Shown piece after piece: positions 46,305 to 55,026 of a DNA stretch of 64,000 nt. How positions within the stretch are numbered: position 1 is the first letter of the stretch; each line of letters begins with the position of its first letter. The stretch covers positions 183,156-247,155 of the forward strand of contig PNMQ01000004.1 of NCBI GenBank assembly GCA_013823725.1, written 5' to 3'. The position numbers were made by a program, and so were the translations under genes. The DNA comes from Candidatus Pelagibacter sp. Its GTDB lineage: Bacteria > Pseudomonadota > Alphaproteobacteria > Paracaedibacterales > CAIOTO01. The notes under the pieces were generated by a model, which worked only from the letters and a program-made list of their open reading frames with translations, had not been told where the DNA came from and searched no databases.

Positions 46305-46323
46305 TAGCATTTGCTGCTATACT
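46305..46323 (+). promoter_or_regulatory. Candidate flhB promoter with inverted repeat
   Basis: TATACT at 46318-46323 is a good -10 about 30 bases before the flhB ATG. It overlaps an inverted repeat TAGCA-TTTGC-TGCTA, which could serve as an operator. No good -35 at normal spacing. Confidence 0.35.
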
Positions 46324-46353
46324 TAATTATTAATAAAGTTTTGTGGGAAGCAA

Positions 46354-47430
46354 ATGTCAGAAGACAGTGGTTCTGATAAAGACCAAAAAACAGAAGAACC
46401 AACCGCTAGACGTCTTGAAAAATCAAAGGAAGATGGGCAAACGCCTTTTTCTAAAGAGGTTGTGAATTGGTTTTTTCTAGTGGGTTGTGCAAGTATTGCA
46501 TTATGGATTTTACCGTATTTGCTTCGGCTTTCGTTAAAAGATTTGGCTTTTTTTATCGATAGACCTCATGACGTTAATATTGAAAACGGTCAGCTGTCTT
46601 TTTTGTTTTATAAAAGTTTTACAATATTTTCAAAATTGGTTTTTATACCCTCTGTTATTTTGTTTGCTCTTCTTTTGGCGGCTGCTTATGGACAAGTACA
46701 CGGAGCCATTAGTCTTAAAACATTAAAAATTAAAATGGATCGCTTATCGCCAGCAAAAGGATTTAAAAAAATATTTTCTATGCGTTCTTTTGTGGAGTTT
46801 TTGAAAACTTTGTTTAAAACGTCTGTTTTATGTATAGGGGCTTTTTTTGTATTGAAAGAAGACTTAAAAAAAATAGCATCAGGTGCCTTACTATCTTTAA
46901 AAGATATATCCAAAATGATGTTTGATTTTATGTCTGAAATATTTATGTTTATTTTAATTTTTTTGTTTTTTCTTGCTGTCTTTGATTTTTTCTACCAACG
47001 GTATACTTTTATGAAGAATTTACGCATGACAAAGCACGAAATAAAAGAAGAATTTAAAGAGTCGGATGGTGACCCGCATATCAAAAGTCGTATTAGACAA
47101 ATTCGTCAAGAGCGCATGAAGAAAAATATAATGCAAAATGTTCCCAAGGCTACGGTTATTATCACAAACCCTACTCACTTTTCTGTGGCACTTGCTTTTA
47201 ACGAAGAAACACTAGATACGCCCGTAGTGGTGGCAAAGGGTCAAGACTTTTTAGCGTTAACAATTCGTGAGGTTGCCAAAAAACATAACATTCCTATAGT
47301 TGAAAACCCACCAGTTGCTCGTGATCTTTATGCAAGGGTTGATGTTGATCAACCCATACCTGAAGATACGTTTAAGGTTGTAGCAGAAATTATTAGGTTT
47401 GTTATGTCTTTGAAATCAAAACCTTTTTAA
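46354..47430 (+). CDS. flhB: Flagellar export apparatus protein FlhB
   Basis: Membrane switch that controls substrate class in the flagellar type III export gate. The N terminus KTEEPTARRLEKSKEDGQ is the family signature, followed by four transmembrane segments (about residues 30-50, 85-110, 140-162 and 185-210) and the cytoplasmic autocleavage site NPTH within VIITNPTHFSVAL. 358 residues, intact. A GGGAA Shine-Dalgarno lies nearby. Flanked by miaB and uppP without fliR or flhA, so the flagellar genes are scattered. The signature favours FlhB over a T3SS SctU protein. Confidence 0.92.
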   Translation: MSEDSGSDKDQKTEEPTARRLEKSKEDGQTPFSKEVVNWFFLVGCASIALWILPYLLRLSLKDLAFFIDRPHDVNIENGQLSFLFYKSFTIFSKLVFIPSVILFALLLAAAYGQVHGAISLKTLKIKMDRLSPAKGFKKIFSMRSFVEFLKTLFKTSVLCIGAFFVLKEDLKKIASGALLSLKDISKMMFDFMSEIFMFILIFLFFLAVFDFFYQRYTFMKNLRMTKHEIKEEFKESDGDPHIKSRIRQIRQERMKKNIMQNVPKATVIITNPTHFSVALAFNEETLDTPVVVAKGQDFLALTIREVAKKHNIPIVENPPVARDLYARVDVDQPIPEDTFKVVAEIIRFVMSLKSKPF

Positions 47431-47431
47431 A

Positions 47432-48298
47432 TTATTTCATTAAAAAGTAAGAATAATAAATAAGGAAACTTCCAAGTAAGAATCTGTATAGCCCAAAAAT
47501 GAACAGACTGAAACGCATGACTAATCGCCTTAAAATAGGAAACATCATTAAATTAACAATAAATGTTCCTGCAATGATAGGCCAAAGATTCAGAACAAGC
47601 TGAAGGTTTCCTCCTGTTTTATAAAAATCGTAAGTAGATAAAGAGGCAGCCCCTAATAAGACAGGAAGTGATAGAATAAATGCAAACTCTATACCTTGCC
47701 ATGGTTTAATCTTTAAAAAACGGCTAGCTGTAACACAAACACCTAGGCGACTGCTTCCAGGAACAAGCGCTAAAACTTGAGCAACACCAATGATAATGGC
47801 TTGTCTAAAACTAATGACAGAATCTTCCGGGGTTGTCATTTTTTCAGAAATCATATGAAGAAGCCCAAATACCACAAAAGCAATACCTAGACTAAGCAGG
47901 GTTATTGGAATTTTGAAATATTTTTTTGAGAAATACCCCACGATGATAGTGGGAATAGTTGCCATAATAATCATTAATAAACCAGATAAACCTGGTGTAT
48001 GTTGCAGTTTAAAAATACCAGAAAAAACACCTGAAACGATTTTCCAAAGTGTTTTTCTAAAATAGATAATGATAGCAAAAAAACTACCCATGTGAAGACA
48101 TACATCAAGAAGGGGCATGATCTCTGCGGGTAATGGGGTCATTTTATTAGCCAGAAAGGGAATTTTCTTTGAAAAGAAATCCGTTAGAAAAATATGTGCG
48201 CTGGAGCTAATGGGGAAGGTTTCCGCGATACCTTGAATAAGGCTATAAATTATTTGGGTCAGCATAAGAAATATTATTGTTTGATTTTCTAGCTTCAT
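47432..48298 (-). CDS. uppP: Undecaprenyl-diphosphatase UppP (BacA)
   Basis: Recycles the lipid carrier for peptidoglycan and glycan synthesis and gives bacitracin tolerance. Motif 1 QGIAETFPISSSAH and motif 2 PGSSRLGVCVTASR (usually PGTSRSG) hold the catalytic Glu and Arg. About eight transmembrane helices and 288 residues. Convergent with flhB, with only one base between their stops. The Ser-to-Leu change in motif 2 is slightly unusual. Confidence 0.93.
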   Translation of the reverse strand: MKLENQTIIFLMLTQIIYSLIQGIAETFPISSSAHIFLTDFFSKKIPFLANKMTPLPAEIMPLLDVCLHMGSFFAIIIYFRKTLWKIVSGVFSGIFKLQHTPGLSGLLMIIMATIPTIIVGYFSKKYFKIPITLLSLGIAFVVFGLLHMISEKMTTPEDSVISFRQAIIIGVAQVLALVPGSSRLGVCVTASRFLKIKPWQGIEFAFILSLPVLLGAASLSTYDFYKTGGNLQLVLNLWPIIAGTFIVNLMMFPILRRLVMRFSLFIFGLYRFLLGSFLIYYSYFLMK

Positions 48299-48445
48299 TC
48301 TAGTGGAACAGAGTTAATTTTTATTAATTTTTTTGTATTTTTTTAGCTTGTGATACCTTGTGTGTTTTTCAAACAACATGATTTATATTTTTTGTTTTAT
48401 ATAATTTTGACTTTTTTATAATTGTTTTTTTGTATTAATAAGTAT

Positions 48446-49507
48446 ATGTTTATATTATTGTTTTTGTTAAATTTATTTTTTATGTACATTAAATCGTTTA
48501 TTCCTGCTCTATTTTTTCTTTTAAGTAATCAGGGCTATACTGCTTTGGATTTTTCCGATACTATGGATTCCTCCGATGGCAAAGAGAAGAAAAGATTATT
48601 AGAAGAATCCAGTTTTTCCGAAAAAGAAAATGCCGAACCAAATACACCTCTCCTAAAGAGTCAAAAAATTACACAAGAATCTGAAAAAATTTTGACATCA
48701 AATCAAGAACTACCTGTTGGTTTTTCTGCTGATCTATTGGAATTTGAAAAGCAATCAAGGCATCAATATGCGGAAACTTTATTTAAAATAGGTTGTCACT
48801 TTGAAGGCGGAAAAGGGGTTCCTCAAGATTTTGGGCAAGCCTTTTCATACTATGTAAAAGCTGCAAATTTAGATTACATATCTGCGTTTCATAATCTTGG
48901 ATGTTTCTATTCAAGCCCAGATTATGGTGTTGAGATTAATTACCCAAAAGCAATTCAGTACTTTCAATATGCACTAAAAAATGGATGCGTGCTCTCAGCC
49001 TATAATTTAGGGGTATTATTTGCTGAAGGAAAAGGATGTGCGCAAAATTACAAAACAGCTTTTGATTATTTTAAAGTTGCAGAAGAAAATGGCTGTGAAG
49101 AAAGCTATAATACAGCTTTTGATTATCTATCAAGGGCAGAAGAAAAGGGAGATGAAGAAGATCTTTATTTGCTAGGATTATGTTATGCAGAAGGGATTGG
49201 GGTTGTTAGCAATGCAGAATGTGCTTTTACTTATTTTTCAAAGGCTGCAGAAAAGGGTTATGGGTTAGCTTTATTTAAAGTAGGACTTTGCCATTATCAC
49301 GGTCAAGGTACTGATAAAAACGATCTTATGGCTTTAGATTTTATGATGCAAGCTCGTCGTCTTGGAATAAAGGAAGCAGAAATTTTTTTACAAGAATATA
49401 CTCAAAGAGCTTCAACGCTAGAAAAGAAGAAGACTGTGTCTACAAGAAAAAAAACAGTTAAAATACTTTCAAATCAAAAAAAACCAAAACAGGCAAAAAA
49501 GAAATAA
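48446..49507 (+). CDS. Exported Sel1-repeat protein
   Basis: Start uncertain: ATG at 48446 or 48482; both leave a hydrophobic signal. After a charged linker come five or more Sel1-like repeats (about residues 100-300) with blocks such as ALFKVGLCHYHGQGTDKNDL and AFSYYVKAANLDYISAFHNL. The last 40 residues are very Lys-rich. Sel1 proteins often mediate protein contacts in host-associated bacteria, so a secreted effector or envelope partner is possible (inference). The tRNA gene follows. Confidence 0.82.
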   Translation: MFILLFLLNLFFMYIKSFIPALFFLLSNQGYTALDFSDTMDSSDGKEKKRLLEESSFSEKENAEPNTPLLKSQKITQESEKILTSNQELPVGFSADLLEFEKQSRHQYAETLFKIGCHFEGGKGVPQDFGQAFSYYVKAANLDYISAFHNLGCFYSSPDYGVEINYPKAIQYFQYALKNGCVLSAYNLGVLFAEGKGCAQNYKTAFDYFKVAEENGCEESYNTAFDYLSRAEEKGDEEDLYLLGLCYAEGIGVVSNAECAFTYFSKAAEKGYGLALFKVGLCHYHGQGTDKNDLMALDFMMQARRLGIKEAEIFLQEYTQRASTLEKKKTVSTRKKTVKILSNQKKPKQAKKK

Positions 49508-49536
49508 ATTTTAAACCTTCAGGACTAAAATACGAC

Positions 49537-49565
49537 TTGACTTTCCGTCTATTTTGTTTTAATTT
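49537..49565 (+). promoter_or_regulatory. Promoter of the tRNA-Arg gene
   Basis: TTGACT (five of six to the -35 consensus) and TAATTT, exactly 17 bases apart, place the start of transcription about six bases before the tRNA. Confidence 0.45.
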
Positions 49566-49577
49566 TATGGAGTAAAT

Positions 49578-49654
49578 GCGCCCATAGCTCAATTGGATAG
49601 AGCGTCAGACTACGGATCTGAAGGTTAGGAGTTCGACTCTTCTTGGGCGCGCCA
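49578..49654 (+). tRNA. tRNA-Arg (anticodon ACG)
   Basis: Seven-base acceptor stem GCGCCCA/TGGGCGC, D arm AGCTC..GAGC, five-base anticodon stem TCAGA/TCTGA with loop CTACGGA (anticodon ACG, read as Arg CGN with inosine), T arm AGGAG/CTTCT with one G-U and loop TTCGACT, discriminator G and encoded CCA. All 77 bases are accounted for. The L,D-transpeptidase gene ends five bases downstream on the other strand; no repeat or integrase marks it as an attachment site. Confidence 0.95.
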
Positions 49655-49658
49655 CTTT

Positions 49659-50801
49659 TTATTTTTTCACATCTTCTGTGTAAAATGAATTCCCAAAAAT
49701 CACCTGTCTGTCTTCATTAATAAAAACTGGCCATGCCACAACATGTGCTTCTATTTTTTTATTCAAATCAATATAAACAGTTTTTTCTTCATCCAGAAAA
49801 GATTCAATTCTTTCTTCAGAATAAGATGTTCCTTTTAAAATCCAAATGGCGATATCTATGGGGTACTCTAATCTTATGCAACCAGACGAAAATGTTCTTT
49901 CTTTGCGTTTAAAATCTTTTTCTTCTGGTGATCCGTGCATATAGATGGCATTTTTATTATTTAAAATAAATTTGATATTTCCCAAGGCATTATATTTTCC
50001 AGGTTTTTGGCGTATATAATAGGGGAAATTTTTTTCTGTATACATTGCCCAATCGATATCTTCTGCATCGACTTCTCTATTAGAAGAATCAAAAACTTGA
50101 TATTGAAGTTCGTCAAGATAGTTAGGGTTAGCTATAATTTTTTTCAATTTATCTTTAAATAAAATACTGCTTGGGACTCCCCAATAAGGATTAAGTACAA
50201 TTTGTGAAATTTTTGAATCCATTAATGGTGTTTGCCTTGTTTTCATCCCCAAAACAGCCGCTTGAATATGATCAATTGTGCCATCTACATCAACAGTAAA
50301 TGCCTGATAAGTTCCCGCATTAACAATGATTTTTCTTTTCTTTTCTTTTATATTTTCTTCTTTTATTTTGTGAATTGTTTTTTCAATCTGTTGAATGAGA
50401 GCAGATTCTGATTGATTGAAAATGAGACAAGTACGCATTCCAAACACACCATCATTATCAATGGAGTTATCTTCTTGAAATTGTTTAATTCCATTTTCAA
50501 TCGTAAGATCGTACAGATCAGAGTCTACATCAGAACTTTGAATATAATTCCTGATTAATAATTTTTTGCGTATTTTAGGAACAAGTGGATCTTTTTGTCC
50601 TTTTTTTAAATTCAGAGGAAGACAAGTGAAATTTTTTAAGTCTTTATGGTTTTTTATTTTATTCAATTCATCTTTTTTTGTTTCTAAAATTTTTATGATT
50701 TCGTCAAAGGTAAGTACACTATTTCTAGAAATAGGAACCTTTTGCTCTGATGCGTACAGTGGATAAAGGAAAATAAAAAAGATAAATAAACGATAAAACA
50801 T
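49659..50801 (-). CDS. L,D-transpeptidase (YkuD domain), YcbB/LdtD-like
   Basis: Cross-links peptidoglycan by 3-3 bonds in the periplasm. The 380 residues have a signal peptide (1-17), a peptidoglycan-binding-like repeat (GIKQFQEDNSIDNDGVFGM), a beta-rich region and the catalytic domain with YNALGNIKFIL, IYMHGSP and FSSGCIRLEYP, which hold the His and catalytic Cys. The layout matches LdtD (YcbB), though shorter than the E. coli protein. With uppP it is part of the envelope set here. Confidence 0.88.
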   Translation of the reverse strand: MFYRLFIFFIFLYPLYASEQKVPISRNSVLTFDEIIKILETKKDELNKIKNHKDLKNFTCLPLNLKKGQKDPLVPKIRKKLLIRNYIQSSDVDSDLYDLTIENGIKQFQEDNSIDNDGVFGMRTCLIFNQSESALIQQIEKTIHKIKEENIKEKKRKIIVNAGTYQAFTVDVDGTIDHIQAAVLGMKTRQTPLMDSKISQIVLNPYWGVPSSILFKDKLKKIIANPNYLDELQYQVFDSSNREVDAEDIDWAMYTEKNFPYYIRQKPGKYNALGNIKFILNNKNAIYMHGSPEEKDFKRKERTFSSGCIRLEYPIDIAIWILKGTSYSEERIESFLDEEKTVYIDLNKKIEAHVVAWPVFINEDRQVIFGNSFYTEDVKK

Positions 50802-50888
50802 ATTGTCAGAAAATTTTCAATAAGGGAGAATGACTTGAATAGATGCGCTGATCTTAACATATATTGAATAGTTTAAAGAAATCTAAAT

Positions 50889-51512
50889 ATGACAGTATTG
50901 CAAAAAAATAAAAGATATTCTAAAGATTCAATTTTTGAAATTTATGCTTTGTTGATAAAAAATAAGGTCCCTTTGTTTTTATTTCTCTGGCTATTAAGCG
51001 TCTTGCTTGTGCTTTCTTGGGGACAAGTATATTTTCAAAAGCAAAGTGCTGACCTTCAAAAACAAATTGAAGAAAAAGAAATTGTATTCAAAAAATTAGA
51101 ACAGAAACAAAAAATAACAGAAAGATACAAAAACGATCAAAAAGCTAATACCAATGATGTTATAGAATTTTTTAAAACAAACTTTTTTAAAACATATTCT
51201 ATAGATGCATTGAATAAAAAAATTAAGTTCTTTCAAAAAAAATATAAGATTAACAAAATTACAATGAAGGTTATTTCTCAAGAAGAAAAGGTGAATCAAT
51301 TAAAAATGATGAAGCACCATGTTCTTCTTTCGTTTAAAAAAAAATCTTTGCAATCTTGTCTTTTGTTTTTAAAAGACATCGAAAATAGAATTCCTGGAAT
51401 TATTCAGATTAAAAATTATAAAATCAGAAAAATTGAAGGCTCTAAAAATAATAAAAAGATACTTCTCTATCATGTAAAAGTGTCTTTTGATTGGCTTGTC
51501 TTAAAAGATTAA
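50889..51512 (+). CDS. PilO/GspM-like single-pass membrane protein
   Basis: The 207 residues have a transmembrane helix (about 29-50), a coiled coil to about 80, and a small alpha/beta domain with the order strand-helix-strand-strand at the end (e.g. SLQSCLLFLKDIENRIPG followed by IIQIKNYKI). This is the plan of PilO and GspM inner-membrane proteins of type IV pili and type II secretion. The identity is suggestive only. If right, it could partner the secretin at 24 kb. It stands alone between the L,D-transpeptidase and nuoE. Confidence 0.4.
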   Translation: MTVLQKNKRYSKDSIFEIYALLIKNKVPLFLFLWLLSVLLVLSWGQVYFQKQSADLQKQIEEKEIVFKKLEQKQKITERYKNDQKANTNDVIEFFKTNFFKTYSIDALNKKIKFFQKKYKINKITMKVISQEEKVNQLKMMKHHVLLSFKKKSLQSCLLFLKDIENRIPGIIQIKNYKIRKIEGSKNNKKILLYHVKVSFDWLVLKD

Positions 51513-51630
51513 AGGTTTGCAATGAAGGCTTTTTAAATTTTATTTTATGAAAGAAAAAGATGATCGAAACTTGAGTCGTGTATGAAAGTAGGATACTCTT
51601 TTAGGTATATACTTTAAAAAAAATAAAAAC

Positions 51631-52173
51631 GTGTCCTTTATTTTTACCTCAGATAATTTAAAAAAAATAGATGAAATTTTAAGTCATTACCCACAAGATC
51701 GAAAAATAAGCGGGCTTATTCCTATTTTAGATTTGGCCCAACGACAAAATAATGGATGGCTTAGCCCAGAAGCAATTGTTGCAGTTTCGAAATTATTGAA
51801 CCATCCTGAAATTCGTATTTATGAAGTTGCAACATTTTATACCATGTTCAATTTAAAGCCCGTTGGACAATACCATATTAAAGTTTGTGGAACAACTCCC
51901 TGTTGGTTATGCGGCGCAGGTGATATACGAAAAGTCTGTGAAAAGCATTTAGAAATTGGACTGAATGAAACAACACCAGATAATTTATTTACACTAAGTG
52001 AATATGAATGTTTAGGTGCTTGCGTTAATGCACCCGTTGTTCAAATTAACGATGAATACATTGAAGACATCGATGCCCAAGGATTGATAGAATTACTGGA
52101 TCGTCTGAAACAAGGTGAAATTCTTCAACCGCAATCTTTGAAAAAGAGACAAGGCACCAAACCTCTGTCTTAA
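51631..52173 (+). CDS. nuoE: NADH-quinone oxidoreductase subunit E
   Basis: 24 kDa subunit of the NADH module with a 2Fe-2S cluster. Ligands are the Cys of [13 protein letters not shown] and of [11 protein letters not shown]. The N-terminal helix [16 protein letters not shown] is conserved. It opens with GTG at 51631. The 180 residues are normal. It lies 25 bases before nuoF, as in most bacteria, but nuoA-nuoB are 50 kb away and nuoG does not follow nuoF. Confidence 0.95.
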   Translation: MSFIFTSDNLKKIDEILSHYPQDRKISGLIPILDLAQRQNNGWLSPEAIVAVSKLLNHPEIRIYEVATFYTMFNLKPVGQYHIKVCGTTPCWLCGAGDIRKVCEKHLEIGLNETTPDNLFTLSEYECLGACVNAPVVQINDEYIEDIDAQGLIELLDRLKQGEILQPQSLKKRQGTKPLS

Positions 52174-52198
52174 ATTATATCCACAGAAAGATGATTTT

Positions 52199-53458
52199 AT
52201 GTTAAAAGATCAAGATCGCATTTTTAAAAACCTTTATGGTGAAGAGGAAGTGTCATTGACAGCTGCCCTTCAAAGAGGAGACTTTGATCATACTAAAGAA
52301 ATTTTAAGCCGATCACCAGATAGCATCATTGATGAAATAAAAGTATCTGGTTTACGTGGGCGTGGGGGTGCTGGGTTTTCAACTGGTATGAAATGGTCGT
52401 TTGCACCCAAAAATTCAATTCTTCCTGTTTATCTTGTTATCAATGCAGACGAAAGTGAGCCGGGCACATGCAAAGACCGGGATATTATTCGGCATGAACC
52501 TTTTAAAATTATAGAAGGTGCTTTAATAGCAGCGTACGCTATTGGTGCAAAGATTGGTTATATTTACATTCGCGGTGAATATTACAATGAATCTGTCGTA
52601 TTGGAAAAATCCATACAAGAAGCCTATGCTAAAGGTTTTTTGGGTAAAAATGCATGTGGTTCAGGATATGATTTTGATTTATATATCCATCGCGGTGCAG
52701 GGGCTTATATTTGTGGTGAAGAATCAGCACTTTTAGAAAGTTTAGAAGGTAAAAAAGGAATGCCACGATTAAAACCACCCTTCCCTGCTAACGTTGGTTT
52801 ATATGGCTGCCCAACGATTATTAATAATGTAGAGACCATTGCCGTTGTTTCAACAATATTAAGACGTGGCGCGTCTTGGTTTTCAAGTTTTGGAAGACCC
52901 AAAAATTCTGGTACAAAGATATTTTGTATTTCTGGCCATGTGAACAAACCTTGTAATGTTGAAGAAGAAATGAGCATTCCTTTAAAAGAGTTGATCGAAA
53001 AACATGCAGGCGGTGTTCGCGGTGGATGGAATAATTTAAAAGCCGTTATTCCTGGCGGTTCTTCAGTTCCTATGATTCCTAAAGATATTTGCGCAGAAGC
53101 TTTGATGGATTTTGACTGCCTCAGAGAAGTTGGCACAGGTCTAGGAACAGCTGCTGTGATTGTAATGGATCAATCCACTGATTTGGTTAAAGCGATCGCG
53201 CGTTTAAGTTATTTTTATATGCATGAAAGTTGTGGTCAATGTTCTCCTTGTCGCGAAGGTACAGGGTGGATGTGGCGCATGATGGAACGTTTTGCAAAAG
53301 GACAAGGTGTTTCTGCAGACATAGACACTTTATGGGAAGTCACAAAGCAAATTGAAGGTCATACCATATGTGCATTGGGCGATGCCGCTGCATGGCCTAT
53401 ACAAGGTCTTATTAAGCATTTTAGATTTGAAATTGAAGCTAGGCTGCAAACGCAATAA
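52199..53458 (+). CDS. nuoF: NADH-quinone oxidoreductase subunit F
   Basis: 51 kDa NADH-binding subunit with FMN and a 4Fe-4S cluster. FMN loop [20 protein letters not shown] site [19 protein letters not shown] and C-terminal ligands [16 protein letters not shown] with the late Cys in [12 protein letters not shown]. 419 residues. After a short gap comes a glycosyltransferase, so the nuo unit here is just E-F. Confidence 0.96.
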   Translation: MLKDQDRIFKNLYGEEEVSLTAALQRGDFDHTKEILSRSPDSIIDEIKVSGLRGRGGAGFSTGMKWSFAPKNSILPVYLVINADESEPGTCKDRDIIRHEPFKIIEGALIAAYAIGAKIGYIYIRGEYYNESVVLEKSIQEAYAKGFLGKNACGSGYDFDLYIHRGAGAYICGEESALLESLEGKKGMPRLKPPFPANVGLYGCPTIINNVETIAVVSTILRRGASWFSSFGRPKNSGTKIFCISGHVNKPCNVEEEMSIPLKELIEKHAGGVRGGWNNLKAVIPGGSSVPMIPKDICAEALMDFDCLREVGTGLGTAAVIVMDQSTDLVKAIARLSYFYMHESCGQCSPCREGTGWMWRMMERFAKGQGVSADIDTLWEVTKQIEGHTICALGDAAAWPIQGLIKHFRFEIEARLQTQ

Positions 53459-53529
53459 ATTTTTTTTTAAATATGGACGATTTGACGCTCTTATTGTAAT
53501 TTAAGGTATGATTCCAATTTAGATTTTAC

Positions 53530-55026
53530 ATGTTGTCTCGATTAAAATTGTTTGTAGCTTTGTCTATTACGGGAATATTAGGTGTTTATTTTTGTGCAGA
53601 CTCTTCGCTAAAGATCCGTTATTATATTTATAATCAAATGGATTCGTACCAAAGAAATAAGAGCAAAATAGCACCCTATTTTGATGAAAAGTATTACATC
53701 AAAAATTGTTCTTTTTTTCATAAAAATCCCTCCATTCCAGCGATTGACCATTTCATGCTCAGAGGTTGGAAAGGTTCGTGGAATGAAACATGTGACCCTA
53801 ATGATTGGTTCAATGTAACTTTATTTAAAGAAAAAATTCACAAAACATCTCATAATCCTTTTCTTTATTTTATAAGGTCCCAACCTCAAAAAATTGAATA
53901 TCAGCATAAAACAGTAATCTACAGTACAAAAGATCAAACGGTTCGAACATGGCTTCTGATTAATGCTTTGCTTCAAGAAGGTATTTTTAAACCAGAACTG
54001 CGTCTGAGTACCCAAGATTATAAAAATGTGGATGCTATCCCCTCTCCTTTTAAAATTTTACAATCAAAAGGTTTGGTTGTTCATCTTGATTCGAAGGCTT
54101 CGCAAAGTCTGTATTCCAGTCCTTATTGGAAGGAACGATTTCAATACGATTTAAAACATAAAAAAAAGGAAGAGCAGAAAGATAACCCACCTGTTATAAA
54201 TATCTCTGAAGGAAAAGTTTTTTATAAAATGCATTATTTGTACCGACCAAGAAAGTGGTTAGATAAAGCTTTGTTACAACCTCAATATTTGAATTTTGCA
54301 AAGTACACAGATGAATCTTTGCAATTTAGCGTGATGGGACAAACGGAAGAAGAGTATAGCCAGAAGATGCGTCGTTATTGCGCGGCCTTCGATTTAGTTT
54401 TTACAGGGGTTCCAATCCATTTGCCACAAGAGCGAATTATTCCAGGATTTCTAGATTTATTTACAACGCAAGAAGATTTTTCAGAGCAAAAGGAATTTAC
54501 AGTAAGCTTCTTACTTAGTTTAGGTGCAAAGGGTTTGAATTCTTACCCTAAACAAGCAGGACGAATTTATTCTGTGCGTAAAGAACTGTGGGATCGTCAA
54601 AACGAGATTAAGATGAAAAAAGTTTTTTATTTATCGCGTCGCGACGTTGATAAATTTCCAAAAGAATTGCATGACCGTGTGATGCCTACCGACACAAAGA
54701 AACCCTTATTTAAGAGCCATTATAATGTTGCTATCGAAAATACGCAGCAGATTAATTATTTTACTGAAAAGCTGCTCGATTGTATCGCTATGGAAGTGGT
54801 TCCTATTTATATTGGGTGTCCGAATGTTGGTGACTATTTTGATGCACGAGGAATGATTATTGTAAAAGACCTTTCAGAAATGATTGAAAAAATGAATACT
54901 CTTAAAGAAGATGATTATCAAAAATTTAAACCTTATGTGCTAGAAAATAAAAAAAGATTGACGGCATTATTGAATTTGAAAAATCAATATATTAAAGATT
55001 TTTTTCAATTATTCACTTTGAATTGA
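53530..55026 (+). CDS. GT10-like (fucosyltransferase-fold) glycosyltransferase with N-terminal repeats
   Basis: The 498 residues begin with a signal anchor. Residues about 40-110 contain FDEKYYIKN and HFMLRGWKGSWN, the short repeat common in some bacterial glycosyltransferases. The C terminus has AIENT and YFTEKLLDCI followed by VVPIYIGCPN, the donor-site block of family GT10 (alpha-1,3-fucosyltransferases). It probably adds a sugar to a surface glycan; donor unknown. It overlaps the convergent GT25 gene by 22 bases. Confidence 0.68.
   Translation: MLSRLKLFVALSITGILGVYFCADSSLKIRYYIYNQMDSYQRNKSKIAPYFDEKYYIKNCSFFHKNPSIPAIDHFMLRGWKGSWNETCDPNDWFNVTLFKEKIHKTSHNPFLYFIRSQPQKIEYQHKTVIYSTKDQTVRTWLLINALLQEGIFKPELRLSTQDYKNVDAIPSPFKILQSKGLVVHLDSKASQSLYSSPYWKERFQYDLKHKKKEEQKDNPPVINISEGKVFYKMHYLYRPRKWLDKALLQPQYLNFAKYTDESLQFSVMGQTEEEYSQKMRRYCAAFDLVFTGVPIHLPQERIIPGFLDLFTTQEDFSEQKEFTVSFLLSLGAKGLNSYPKQAGRIYSVRKELWDRQNEIKMKKVFYLSRRDVDKFPKELHDRVMPTDTKKPLFKSHYNVAIENTQQINYFTEKLLDCIAMEVVPIYIGCPNVGDYFDARGMIIVKDLSEMIEKMNTLKEDDYQKFKPYVLENKKRLTALLNLKNQYIKDFFQLFTLN

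Noticed and set aside
46354-47430. FlhB read as a type III secretion SctU protein
   Set aside because: The N-terminal KTEEPTARRLEKSKEDGQ and the neighbourhood favour FlhB, and no T3SS genes are near.
49578-49654. tRNA-Arg as an integration site
   Set aside because: No integrase, direct repeat or foreign block is present around it.
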